Assembly: GCA_021827525.1 (NCBI GenBank)
Contig: JAKAVJ010000010.1
Location: 1-41,085 of the forward strand
Reading direction: 5' to 3'
DNA from: Microcaldota archaeon
GTDB taxonomy: Archaea > Micrarchaeota > Micrarchaeia > Micrarchaeales > Micrarchaeaceae
DNA: 41,085 nt
Shown here piece after piece: positions 25,335 to 35,321 of this stretch (its first letter is position 1; every line of letters starts with the position of its first letter). The notes below the pieces were generated by a model, which saw nothing but the letters and a program-made list of their open reading frames with translations, was not told the DNA's origin and searched no databases. The position numbers were made by a program, and so were the translations under genes.

Positions 25335-26309
25335 TTATATCAAGCCGCTTGTGGATGTGTTCACCACAGGGCCTGGCAGCGTCGTTATTGATGGACTCAC
25401 TGACGTGCTCAGCGAGGTCTCATTGAGCTGCAGGTTCACAGTACCTGATAGGCCCGGCAGGCTGGTGCTTGCAGAGCCGCTGTTCAAAACCTCTTGGATG
25501 GACATCGTCAGCGGCACATAGTACGTATCTGACAGGCACATGCTGAACGATGCGTTCATGTTAGCACCGGTAGGTATGATAGAGCTTACTGTTGAAACCG
25601 TGCTGGTTGAGCTCAATGCGCTCGCATTTATGTCCATATAACCGGAGGTCATCACGCAGCTGTAGCCGTTGTATGAAGACTGCTTGACTGAAGTGAAGTG
25701 CATGCTGCCGTTGAGTTTGTTTAGTGTTGTAGTGTTTATCAGGCCGGATGTTGACACAGGCGGCTGGCACTGGTAGCTCGAGTTAGTAGAAGATGAATTC
25801 AGGCCGAAGGAACTGAGAAGCGATGATTTGGCGCAGGAGTACATCTCGCCGTTATTAAGGATGACAACGAGCGTCAGGTTGCCTAGAAACGGAATTTTAG
25901 ATACATTGACGTCTGCCCTGACGTTAGAATTGTACTTCATCAGGTCTATCTTCATTGGCATTTTCATTGTCAGATTTGTGCCTCCGCTTACCGCATTTAT
26001 GTCTGCGACACCGGAATAACTTATGTTAAGCTGGCTAGTGTTTGTGAATTTTGAGTCTACGCTCTGTGCAAAAGTCTTAATCGGCATGTTCTTGTTCGAT
26101 GATATGAGGTTATATAGTGGGTTTGATTGCTGCGACTTAGGAAGCATGAGCACTGCTGCCGCTATTATCACTACAATAACCACTATTGCAATGGCATAGA
26201 TGGCTGTCTTGCCACCCTTCTTCGCGGCTTTTACCGGATTAGGCTGCGGTGTGGGCGTCGGTGTAGGCGCTTGCGCAGCGTTCCCGCTTTGTGGATTCTG
26301 CCCGTACAT
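25335..26309 (-). CDS. Membrane-anchored extracytoplasmic protein
   Basis: MYGQNPQSGNAAQAPTPTPTPQPNPVKAAKKGGKTAIYAIAIVVIVVIIAAAVLML then Ser/Thr/Asn-rich exterior domain. Confidence 0.75.
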   Translation of the reverse strand: MYGQNPQSGNAAQAPTPTPTPQPNPVKAAKKGGKTAIYAIAIVVIVVIIAAAVLMLPKSQQSNPLYNLISSNKNMPIKTFAQSVDSKFTNTSQLNISYSGVADINAVSGGTNLTMKMPMKIDLMKYNSNVRADVNVSKIPFLGNLTLVVILNNGEMYSCAKSSLLSSFGLNSSSTNSSYQCQPPVSTSGLINTTTLNKLNGSMHFTSVKQSSYNGYSCVMTSGYMDINASALSSTSTVSTVSSIIPTGANMNASFSMCLSDTYYVPLTMSIQEVLNSGSASTSLPGLSGTVNLQLNETSLSTSVSPSITTLPGPVVNTSTSGLI

Positions 26310-26457
26310 AATATCACGATCTCTTAGTAGCATTAAAGGTATTTAAATTGATAGGAATACGGGTTGGCCATGCCACGGGAGGGACGGATCCGACACCGCA
26401 TGCCCGGCATAGAATGCCTGTGATCCGCCAGGGTAGCTTATTACCTGTCCAGACTAT

Positions 26458-27228
26458 TCATTCAAAATCTGCATATAATGGCAGATGGTCGGACACAACA
26501 TCGTTTAGAACATCGAATTTGTTGATTTTTATTTTATCCGAAGCAAAGATATAGTCTGCAAACCTGCCTTTATTTGATGGTGCAAGAGCACTGCGCGTAG
26601 AATTTATCTTGAATTCTTTTACTAAATTTATCATCTCTTGCTCCAGCATGTGCACACTTTCTGTAGATATGTCGAGGTTAAAATCTCCGCATAATATCTT
26701 GCGCCCGCCAAAACCTGACATCATCCTTAAAATGTTCGTCGACTGCTCTATCCTTTCCGGTGTATCGCCCTTTCCGCCACCCTGCCAGAGCCCGTGCACG
26801 TTTGCTATAAAATATGTATTCCAATCATTCGAAATTTTTGCATATTGCATAATGCTGCCTACCTCGAAGGGTTTTCCTTCATATACAACTCTGATCTGCT
26901 TGTGCACCCAAGCGGCCCGTACGTCGGCTTCCATTCCGTCCCTTACAAACATCGCCAGCTTCTCGGAACCTTCGCTATAAGACTCCGACAAGAAGCCCCG
27001 GAAGCCTGTTAGCACGTTCTCTAGTCTACCATATAAGTCCTGAACCTCTTCAGACTTAGTCCCTTGATATAGCCGCTTTATAGCTTCGGCTTCTTTTCCG
27101 GCTTTGGAATTGGCGTCTAAAACCTCCTGGAAACAGAAGATGTCTACCTCCTTTTTCTTACGCTCGAGAAATTCGGCAAGTTTGCTGTATACCCTTCCGC
27201 CCCATACATTCAAAGAGATTAGCCTCAT
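26458..27228 (-). CDS. Endonuclease/exonuclease/phosphatase-family protein
   Basis: MRLISLNVWGGRV...VDIFCFQEVLDA...NVHGLWQGG...KILCGDFNLDIST...FADYIFASDKI...VSDHLPLYADFE. Confidence 0.88.
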   Translation of the reverse strand: MRLISLNVWGGRVYSKLAEFLERKKKEVDIFCFQEVLDANSKAGKEAEAIKRLYQGTKSEEVQDLYGRLENVLTGFRGFLSESYSEGSEKLAMFVRDGMEADVRAAWVHKQIRVVYEGKPFEVGSIMQYAKISNDWNTYFIANVHGLWQGGGKGDTPERIEQSTNILRMMSGFGGRKILCGDFNLDISTESVHMLEQEMINLVKEFKINSTRSALAPSNKGRFADYIFASDKIKINKFDVLNDVVSDHLPLYADFE

Positions 27229-27298
27229 ATATTATTACCAGCCAGTAACTTCATCCAAAAGTTTCACACTATTTACTGAAATTTGCCTATACGGCATG

Positions 27299-27423
27299 CG
27301 CCAGGGTAGGGATTTGAACCCTAAAGCCCTTGCGGGCACCGGTTGCCTTGTTTGCATCACTGATCAGCTCTTGATGTTTTCAAAACTCAAGACCGGCGCG
27401 ATACCGGATTCCGCCACCCTGGC
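27299..27423 (-). tRNA. tRNA-Ser (TGA) with about 41-nt intron (27345..27385) at canonical position 37/38
   Basis: GCCAGGG/CCCTGGC acceptor, discriminator G; anticodon stem CCGGT/ACCGG; loop CTTGAG|intron|A; long variable arm GCCC-GCAA-GGGC; T arm TAGGG-TTCAAAT-CCCTA. Confidence 0.88.
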
Positions 27424-27503
27424 ATAACTAACTATTTATTCTGCGAAAAGTAGTTATTAAGCTTTTGCTTATTGCCGATATCCGCTAGCCTTGAAGGCGT
27501 GCA

Positions 27504-28850
27504 TCATGCGGTGGTGACCTTTACGCCTTTCACGAGCACGTCTGGCATTATGGAGTAATCTGGAGCGTCCCAGGAGCTCGCCTGCTTAGACGAAGAGCTG
27601 ACAGCCTCTATGTTCCTTATCATGCGGAGCATGTTGTCGTGTATCCTTATTCCAACTATCGACCGGACATCAAGCTGCTTTATGGCGAATTTGGGCTCGC
27701 CGTTTTCTATGTATATTGCAAGATTGCGGGGCACTGTCGAGAAATCGCCATTCTCTTCGTTGTCGAATCTAGTATACCATGTGCCCGTTACCAGTATCCC
27801 GCGCTTGATTTCTCTTATTAGCGAGTCTTCGTCCCTGACCTTCGACTTGTAATCGAGTACAAGGGTGTTGGTCCTTGGGTCTATAAGGCCCGCATTGCCT
27901 GTGCTTTTGACACCGTACTTCTTGGCTGTAGACCAGTTATGCAGGTAGTTCTTGAGGACCCCATTTTCTATCACAGGCGTCTTCTGAGTTGGATAGCCCT
28001 CATCATCAAACGGAGATGAGCCAATGTACGCATCGTTTGCCCCGTCATCATATATGCTGAGGCCATTGCCCCCTACCTCCTTTCCAAGCTTCCCCGACAG
28101 GAAGCCGCCGGTTTCAACGCTCGATATGAGTGCCATGTCGGTTATGTTCTGCATCAGGTTTGATGCGGGCGATGGGGAGTATAACACATCGTAAGTGCCT
28201 GATTTTATCTTGCCGAATCCTGATGCCCTGTCAAGCATTGCGGAGGTTTCCCTCCCGAATTTCCCTGGATTGAGCTTGCTGAGGTATTTCGAGGCGGCTA
28301 CATCCTGGTATGAGAAGCCTTTGCCGTCCACCCTGAGAGAAAGCCTTATGTTCGCAGAATCGTAATGCCCCATTATGCCATTGCTCGTACCCATACTGAA
28401 CCTCATATTTTCTACTATGACCATGCCTGATACGTTTTCGACCTTGCCTGTCAGCGCCCCGTTGATGGCTGCAGATGCAACATCCGCTATGTCGCTGTTT
28501 TCAAGGCTTTCGAGCCTCTTGTCATATTCTGGGGCCTTGCCGTACTTGAACTTCCCAGCCGCTATGCCGTTGTAGTCGTCCTTTGGCTTTACGAGCTTTA
28601 GTGTTGTCTTGGCATTCCGTATAGCTGTGCGCATGCTCTGCATGTCGACCTTAGGCACGTCGCTAGCAACTATCCTCTTATCATGCGTAAGGTACACCTG
28701 CCCCGATGCATCGCGGTCCTCGACCATCGAATTGACCTCTGAGTTGGCAATCTTCAGATAGTGCACCGATGATTGCTCTATGCTTACTATTACGTCTTCA
28801 AACCCCAATGACTTGGCATACTTTATGCTATCTCTTATTATGTCCATCAA
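27504..28850 (-). CDS. tldE: TldE/PmbA-family metalloprotease subunit
   Basis: SLGFEDVIVSIEQSSVHYLKIANSEVNS...FDDEGYPTQKTPVIENGVLKNYLHNWSTAKKYG...STGNAG. Confidence 0.85.
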   Translation of the reverse strand: MMDIIRDSIKYAKSLGFEDVIVSIEQSSVHYLKIANSEVNSMVEDRDASGQVYLTHDKRIVASDVPKVDMQSMRTAIRNAKTTLKLVKPKDDYNGIAAGKFKYGKAPEYDKRLESLENSDIADVASAAINGALTGKVENVSGMVIVENMRFSMGTSNGIMGHYDSANIRLSLRVDGKGFSYQDVAASKYLSKLNPGKFGRETSAMLDRASGFGKIKSGTYDVLYSPSPASNLMQNITDMALISSVETGGFLSGKLGKEVGGNGLSIYDDGANDAYIGSSPFDDEGYPTQKTPVIENGVLKNYLHNWSTAKKYGVKSTGNAGLIDPRTNTLVLDYKSKVRDEDSLIREIKRGILVTGTWYTRFDNEENGDFSTVPRNLAIYIENGEPKFAIKQLDVRSIVGIRIHDNMLRMIRNIEAVSSSSKQASSWDAPDYSIMPDVLVKGVKVTTA

Positions 28851-28851
28851 A

Positions 28852-30237
28852 CTACCTATTGAACTTCAACAATGCTGATGCGCCGCCATTAGTTACTGGA
28901 ACGCCCTGCTCCGGCTCGCCCTTGCCGCATGTCGCAAGGTATAGATTGAAATCCTTGCCGACCAGCGCCACTGCGTGCCAAAACTTCAAAGTGCTTGTCT
29001 CGAGCTTGTAGTTCATGACCGGCTCGGCTATTCTTCCATTCCTTATCATGTAAGCCTCATTGCCCTGGTACATTGAAAAGCTCCTCGTATCGTCTATGTT
29101 CCAGCCGTTGAAGCTCTTCACGTATATCCCGTTGCGGGCCTCGCTAACAAGCTCGTCAAAAGTGGCGCTGCCCTTCTGCAGGTATGTATTGGACATGCGC
29201 ACTATGGGCTCGAAGGAGTATGCGCTCGACCTCGCTGAGCCGTTGCTCCTGATGCCAAGCATGGCGGCGTATTCCCTGTTTGTGAGCAGCTCGTTCTGTA
29301 TGCCTCCCTTTATTATTGTCTTTTTTCTGCCTATGACCCCTTCATCGTCATATTTGTAGTATCCGTTGGACCCGCTTATCTGCGGCTCGTCCATTATGGT
29401 AACCGCTTCGCTGCCTACTTCGAGGCCAAGATTGCCGCCGTTTATGTAGCTGGTGCCTGCCTGCGCTGCCTCCCTGCCGAAGACCCTGTCTGATTCGTTT
29501 GGATGGCCTATGCTCTCGTGCACCGCTATGCCGCTTATCTCAGGCGATATCACGACGTTCTTTATTCCGCGCATCTCCTGCGCGCTAAGGTTCTTCCCAT
29601 TCTGTGCAGCCTCGTACAAGCCGGATATCTCATCATCGAGCCTGCGCTCCAATGTATTCATTGATAGAGCCTCGAGACCGCCCACGCCGCCAAGCTGCAT
29701 GAACCTTGAGCGCGTTCCCTTCTTGCCGGCAATTATGAAATTGGAGTACACGTTGATTATGGGCATGCGTGCCTCTATCCTTGACCCGCAATCGTTCATG
29801 AATGCGCTTTTGGCATGCGAGAAGTTTATGTATACGCTCCTGTATTTGACGCGCTTGTCCTGCAGATAATTGTCAATTTCAAGTATTGCATCCTTTATTC
29901 CGTCTATATCAGGCTCCTTCTTCCCCTTGACAATATCCTTGCCCTTTACCGCCGGCTCGTCAGACATGCCGACCTTCCTGCCTGGAAGGCCGCGGGCTCT
30001 GGATACCATGGACTTTACAGATTGCTTATCGATGAGATTTGTCGACATGGAATATAGGTTGCCCTTTGACATCATGCGTACTCGTATACCGGAGCCGCTG
30101 GATGAGAATATTCCGTTGAACTTCCCCTGCTCTATGGCAGCGCCCATCGCTGCATATTCCTCTGCATATGCCTCGGCGAATCCATCGCTCCTCTTTGATG
30201 CTTCTGAATACGCGTAATCGATGATGTCTGTTGCCAT
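28852..30237 (-). CDS. tldD: TldD-family metalloprotease subunit
   Basis: HExxxH motif AVHESIGHPNESDRVFGREAAQAGTSY; start at MATDIIDYAYSEASKR (30237). Confidence 0.9.
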   Translation of the reverse strand: MATDIIDYAYSEASKRSDGFAEAYAEEYAAMGAAIEQGKFNGIFSSSGSGIRVRMMSKGNLYSMSTNLIDKQSVKSMVSRARGLPGRKVGMSDEPAVKGKDIVKGKKEPDIDGIKDAILEIDNYLQDKRVKYRSVYINFSHAKSAFMNDCGSRIEARMPIINVYSNFIIAGKKGTRSRFMQLGGVGGLEALSMNTLERRLDDEISGLYEAAQNGKNLSAQEMRGIKNVVISPEISGIAVHESIGHPNESDRVFGREAAQAGTSYINGGNLGLEVGSEAVTIMDEPQISGSNGYYKYDDEGVIGRKKTIIKGGIQNELLTNREYAAMLGIRSNGSARSSAYSFEPIVRMSNTYLQKGSATFDELVSEARNGIYVKSFNGWNIDDTRSFSMYQGNEAYMIRNGRIAEPVMNYKLETSTLKFWHAVALVGKDFNLYLATCGKGEPEQGVPVTNGGASALLKFNR

Positions 30238-30352
30238 GCAATCAATTTGCATGCAACGGAAAAAAAGATATATTGTTGTTGGATGCACGTTTATCTTAGG
30301 TAAACTGCATGGTTAGGCAACTTCTATAAATATTGATTGAGATTCGGAGTGC

Positions 30353-31192
30353 ATGGATTCTTTCTTCCTTTCGGGATACCACATTGAACGCATACTCGGC
30401 CTTGGCAGGGGCGAGTTCGCAATCAGTCTCGACCTTGGTGTATCGAATGGCAGCATACGCGTATACGATGACAGGATAGAGATGCCTGACGGGCAGGATG
30501 TGATGGTTGAAACCCTGTCCAAGCTCCATAAAAGGCGCTCGCGCAACGACTGCTTCATGGTTGCCGATGGCGACATCAAATGGCTCTATGCATTCGAGGG
30601 CAACTCGACATACAAGCTCTATGAGCCGAAGATGGACTGGCCCACAACAATAGAGATAAACGGCAGCTTCATGCACACTGTATCTACGTCTACGCCTAAG
30701 CAGGAGGCGAATGCCAAAGTGAGTGCGTTGGGAAAGGTGAAGGGCGAGGCATTGGATACGGTGTTTGGCTTGGGGTATACATCCGCGCTGCTGAACGAGG
30801 GAGGCGCATCAGGAGTGCTGAGCTACGAAATATCGGATACTGTGCTTGAGCTCGCAAGAGTTAATCCATGGTCAAAGGGCGCGTTCGGCAGCAGCATACA
30901 CGTAATTAAGGGGGATGTGGCTGAAGAAATACGCAATCTTGAGAGCTCCAGGTTCGATGCCGTGCTGCACGATCCCCCTACACTGCAGAGCACTACCAGG
31001 CTTTATTCGGGGGAATTCTACAGGGAGATGTACAGGGTGCTCAAGCCTGGAGGAGTGCTCTACCATTTTATAGGCACAAAGGTGCAGAACCCGAAGCACA
31101 ATTACAGGAGGGGCATAATAAGCAGGCTGCGTCAATGCGGATTCTCTGTAAAGGATGCATATAGGGGAGTAAGGGCGGAGAAACCAGCATGA
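30353..31192 (+). CDS. SAM-dependent methyltransferase (predicted)
   Basis: VFGLGYTSALLNEGGASGVLSYEISDTVLELARVNP...FDAVLHDPPTLQST...EMYRVLKPGGVLYHFIG. Confidence 0.82.
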   Translation: MDSFFLSGYHIERILGLGRGEFAISLDLGVSNGSIRVYDDRIEMPDGQDVMVETLSKLHKRRSRNDCFMVADGDIKWLYAFEGNSTYKLYEPKMDWPTTIEINGSFMHTVSTSTPKQEANAKVSALGKVKGEALDTVFGLGYTSALLNEGGASGVLSYEISDTVLELARVNPWSKGAFGSSIHVIKGDVAEEIRNLESSRFDAVLHDPPTLQSTTRLYSGEFYREMYRVLKPGGVLYHFIGTKVQNPKHNYRRGIISRLRQCGFSVKDAYRGVRAEKPA

Positions 31193-31208
31193 GTCATGGT
31201 GTTTCAGC

Positions 31209-32486
31209 ATGAGCATAAAGGAAAGGCTAAGCAAGGACATGTCAAAGCGCGACGTATGGATGTATTCGACGCTCCCATATCAGATAGCATACGGGCCTAT
31301 AGGCACCATAATAGCACTGTTCATACTTGACCTTCACGGCACTGTCATAGACGTATCATACGCAATGGCAACGTTCTACCTTGTATCCATAATCGCTTCG
31401 GTGTTCTGGGGCTGGGCGATAGATGCATACAATAGCCGCAGGGTATTTGTGTTCATTGCCTACGCGGGAGTAGGGGCTGTGCTCGCAGTGATGGCTTATG
31501 CAACAAGCATAGTAGAAGTGATAGCCCTCTTCGGCGTGCTATCATTCTTCACCGCTTCGGCGGCTACGCCGCTGAGCCTTCTGGTCATGGAAACGATAGA
31601 GAAAAAGCTGTGGGCTAGGGGATTCTCGAAGCTGCAGATGCTGGGCAGCATAGGCGGGGCCCTTGGACTGCTTGTGGCTTCGGTAGTCACTGGCTTCCTG
31701 CCGCTGAGGATCCTCATGCTCATACTGATACCTTTCACCATAGCCTCGTTGATCATAGCCTTCGCGATAAGGGAGCCGAAGAAGGCGCTTGAGAGGAGGG
31801 AGATAATCAAGAACAGGCTTGCGCTCAGGGTAAGGCTGATGATGCACAGCCTGCTATTCATAAGGCTGCCGAGCCCGCATTTCATAAAGTCGGTATTCGC
31901 ACCAATCGGGGCAAAAAGGATGCAGGACCTGACGCTCGTATATATAGCGCTGTTCGCCTTCTACCTGGGCAGCGGGATATTCAACACAGCGTACGTGCCT
32001 GGGCTCAGGAAGGTCGGCCTTCTCAATATCTACGTATTTGTAGTTATATTCGGCGGCTACGCAGTGCAGACTATGGCGTTCTACCTCTCAGGTAGGTATA
32101 CAGAGGCAAAGGGGGAGCGCAGGACCATAATCGAATCGCTCTGGCTCAGGGCAGCGGGGTATATAGCCATAGGGCTGGTTTTCGTACTTGTATCTGGATA
32201 TGCTGGCTTCATAGTCAACCTGTTCATATACGCCATGGCGGCAGGACTGGCATATGCAGTTTTCTACACGGCATCGAACACGCTGCTGTTCGAAGAGATA
32301 GGCAGCGAAAAGAGAGGCAGGAAGCTAGGGGTCTACAGCGGAATTGTGGGCTTGGGCTACCTGCTCGGCTCGTTGATTGCCGGATATGCTGCGTTTTTCA
32401 TTGGGTACTGGTTTGCATTCGTTGCCTCTGGCGCATTGATAATATGCTCTATAGCTGTATTCTACAGATTCTACGGCAGCAGTTAG
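31209..32486 (+). CDS. Major facilitator superfamily transporter
   Basis: Polytopic; WGWAIDAYNSRRVFVFIAYAG and C-terminal EEIGSEKRGRKLGVYSGIVGLGYLLGSLIAGY. Confidence 0.88.
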   Translation: MSIKERLSKDMSKRDVWMYSTLPYQIAYGPIGTIIALFILDLHGTVIDVSYAMATFYLVSIIASVFWGWAIDAYNSRRVFVFIAYAGVGAVLAVMAYATSIVEVIALFGVLSFFTASAATPLSLLVMETIEKKLWARGFSKLQMLGSIGGALGLLVASVVTGFLPLRILMLILIPFTIASLIIAFAIREPKKALERREIIKNRLALRVRLMMHSLLFIRLPSPHFIKSVFAPIGAKRMQDLTLVYIALFAFYLGSGIFNTAYVPGLRKVGLLNIYVFVVIFGGYAVQTMAFYLSGRYTEAKGERRTIIESLWLRAAGYIAIGLVFVLVSGYAGFIVNLFIYAMAAGLAYAVFYTASNTLLFEEIGSEKRGRKLGVYSGIVGLGYLLGSLIAGYAAFFIGYWFAFVASGALIICSIAVFYRFYGSS

Positions 32487-32547
32487 ATGCGCGCAATTGG
32501 CAGTCAGATATTAATATTTGAACAGCGCAAGCAGGATTGTGCTTAGC

Positions 32548-33660
32548 ATGATGGAATCCTACCCGTGGGCAGACGATGACAACTGGCTGGACCATGTAAA
32601 CAGCGAGATAACAAGAATCATGCTGTCCTATCTGCCGTACAAGAACAGGGGCGAGTACTACAAAGGCCTTACAGACTATATAGACAGGGGAGGCCATTTC
32701 ACGAGGCCCAAGCTCTTTCTGCTCACTGCGAGAGCGCTCGGCGCGCCTTTCGATAGCAGCCTTATGCTCATGGCTGCCACCATAGAGATGTCTGAGGAAG
32801 CGATACTGAAGTATGACGACATACAGGACCATTCAGTAAAAAGGAGAGGCATAGAGACAACCAACCGCAAATACGGAGATGAGAAAGCGATACTTTTTGC
32901 AGCCATGCTGCATGACAAGAACAGGCAGATGTTTGAGGATTACATCGCACTGCTCGATGACAGGATGATTAGTCTCAGGCTGAAGGGCAAATATGACGAA
33001 ATAGCCGATGCCACTGCATACGGGCAGTACCTCGACCTCGATTTCATATATAATGTGCGCAGTTTCTCCGCAGTAGAGGAATTGATGCGTGTTGAAGGCA
33101 GGCCGGATTTCAGCATGTATTACGATATAGTAAAGGGTAAGACCTGCGCTTATTCGACGTGGGGGCCGATGCAGATGGCAGCAATAGTGGCAGACAAGGA
33201 CGACACGCTGCTACAGCTCATCAAGAGGGTAGGCACTTATGCCGGCATAGCGTTCCAGATAAATGATGACGTAGAGGATGTAATCAATTTCAGGAAGGAC
33301 AAGGAGCGCGATGGGGACCTAAAGGAGGGCAAATACACGCTGCTGATGGCGTATGCGTATAAGAACGCAACCGTTGATGAACGGGCCTTCATAGACATGG
33401 TATACGCGAAAAGCAAGGAGCAGAAGACCGATGATGACATAGAAGGGCTGAAGGGGATAATAGGAAGGACAAATGCCGTGAAGTACGCCTTGGATGTCAG
33501 GGACGCCTACATGAAGCGTACCATAAATGAGATAGCGAAATACAGGAGCATACTTCCATCGAACACGTACGCGCTAAAGCTGGCGGAGATGATAGCGGGA
33601 TTGCTCTCAAGAGAAGGCGTGAATATGAGCGACGTTGTGCTGAACAGGTCGAAAGTGTGA
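32548..33660 (+). CDS. Polyprenyl (geranylgeranyl-type) diphosphate synthase
   Basis: FARM KYDDIQDHSVKRRG and SARM FQINDDVEDV; GKTCAYSTWGPMQMAA. Confidence 0.9.
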   Translation: MMESYPWADDDNWLDHVNSEITRIMLSYLPYKNRGEYYKGLTDYIDRGGHFTRPKLFLLTARALGAPFDSSLMLMAATIEMSEEAILKYDDIQDHSVKRRGIETTNRKYGDEKAILFAAMLHDKNRQMFEDYIALLDDRMISLRLKGKYDEIADATAYGQYLDLDFIYNVRSFSAVEELMRVEGRPDFSMYYDIVKGKTCAYSTWGPMQMAAIVADKDDTLLQLIKRVGTYAGIAFQINDDVEDVINFRKDKERDGDLKEGKYTLLMAYAYKNATVDERAFIDMVYAKSKEQKTDDDIEGLKGIIGRTNAVKYALDVRDAYMKRTINEIAKYRSILPSNTYALKLAEMIAGLLSREGVNMSDVVLNRSKV

Positions 33661-33734
33661 TTTATCATGAACCGCGAAAATGCATATAGCATGGTCAATC
33701 CGCTGCTATTTATGGATCTCCCTATGGCGCTAAG

Positions 33735-35174
33735 CTAGCACGTGCTGTTTTCAGGCATCAGTATCTCAAACCCGCTGTAGTTGTACGTTTTTGATATGCT
33801 AAGCTCAGCAACGCTGTTGCCTGTTCCTATGAAAGAACTGAATACCAGTATCGGATACCGGTACATGGTCGAATTGTAGTAGTATGGATTATGGGCCTTT
33901 ATGCCGTAGAGCTGCAGGTAGGGCCACGCATTCGATATGAAGCCGCAATCCGCCAGGCCCAATGAATGCACCTGCTGCACAGCGTTAAGAAGCACGGGGC
34001 TTCCGGAGCCCATCACTTCGAACGGATGGCTGCCCATCTGGGCATATGCGAAGAATGTCAGCGCAAAGAATGCCAATATGATGAATGAATAAGAGGCGTA
34101 CATTATTGCATTCCTTGCCAGGGGGCTTTTATACAGTTTGCCTGCCTCGTGCATTAGGCCGTATATGAGCAGCGCGAGGAACGGCACTATGCCTGCATAT
34201 ACGATGTAGCCCCAGCGCGGCAGTGTATTTATCGACCCGTGCACGGCGAAGGCGAACCAAGCCAGAAGGGATACGGCGCAGAACGCCGCGGTTATCTTGT
34301 ACTTGTAATCGACGCTTTTCGGAAGCCTGCGGCGCTTTGCGTACACCAATGCGGCGAGGAGCACAGCAAGGAGCATGAAAGGTACAAGACTATAGAATAC
34401 ATCTGACATCGATATCAGCAGCGCAGCGTGCACTGATGTGGGTGATGGAGGGGGTGCTACGAATACCTGCTCTATCGCATCTATATAGCTGAACATCGGG
34501 TTGCCGAATATAAAATAATTGGCGGCAAGCCATGGCATGGTGGTGAAAAAGCCGGCGGCAAGAGTATTCCACCTAGTTCCCTTGGGCATGAACAGGATAG
34601 GCAGAACGAACACCAGTGAGCTGTACTTTGCCATTGCGGCTAGAGCTATCAATACGCCGCTCTGCCATTTTCCCCTCACGGCGAGGCCTATGGCGAATAT
34701 CGCAAGTATCAGTGACAGCATTTCAGTGCCGTTGAGCACCGTCAGGTATATCATCGTATATGGAACCATCAGCATCGGTGCGACAACCAGGGGGTTTACG
34801 TTCATGCCCTTGGCGAGGTATATTGCCGAGAGCAGCAGCAGGATTACCTCGAAGACCAGGTATGAGGGTATTGAGTTCTGCGCGAACGCCAGATCAAATG
34901 GAACGAGGAATATCGACATGAGGGGCGCGCGGAAGGGCTCAATGTAGAAATGGTTTTCGCTCTGTATTGCGAGAGGCAGTGTGCCGCTGAGCATGGACTT
35001 GTAGAAGTAGCTGCTTATCAAGGCCTTTGAGTATAGGTAGTGCGTTATGAAGTCCCAGTACACGCCTTGCTGGTAGTACAGGTGCAGAACAAGTGCAGAG
35101 GACGCTACAAGCATCGCCAGAAGCAGTGCCGCATATGCATATTTCTTGCTGCTTCGAACCTGCTTCATATCCAT
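33735..35174 (-). CDS. Polytopic membrane protein, GT-C/DUF2029-like mannosyltransferase candidate
   Basis: Many TMs, early acidic loop QQGVYWDFITHYLYSKAL, GKWQSGVLIALAAMAKYSSLVFVLPILFMPKG (GT87/GT39-like pattern). Confidence 0.7.
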   Translation of the reverse strand: MDMKQVRSSKKYAYAALLLAMLVASSALVLHLYYQQGVYWDFITHYLYSKALISSYFYKSMLSGTLPLAIQSENHFYIEPFRAPLMSIFLVPFDLAFAQNSIPSYLVFEVILLLLSAIYLAKGMNVNPLVVAPMLMVPYTMIYLTVLNGTEMLSLILAIFAIGLAVRGKWQSGVLIALAAMAKYSSLVFVLPILFMPKGTRWNTLAAGFFTTMPWLAANYFIFGNPMFSYIDAIEQVFVAPPPSPTSVHAALLISMSDVFYSLVPFMLLAVLLAALVYAKRRRLPKSVDYKYKITAAFCAVSLLAWFAFAVHGSINTLPRWGYIVYAGIVPFLALLIYGLMHEAGKLYKSPLARNAIMYASYSFIILAFFALTFFAYAQMGSHPFEVMGSGSPVLLNAVQQVHSLGLADCGFISNAWPYLQLYGIKAHNPYYYNSTMYRYPILVFSSFIGTGNSVAELSISKTYNYSGFEILMPENSTC

Positions 35175-35321
35175 CGGACCAATCCCATGAAGAATATAGA
35201 GGGATTATGAAGTCAACGTATTTATTATGTTGAGGATGCTCGTTTTCACCGCACGTATACGCAAACTTTGGCAACAGTATAAAGCCTTAGCTGGTCTAAA
35301 TTGCTCTATATCAGTGATTGT

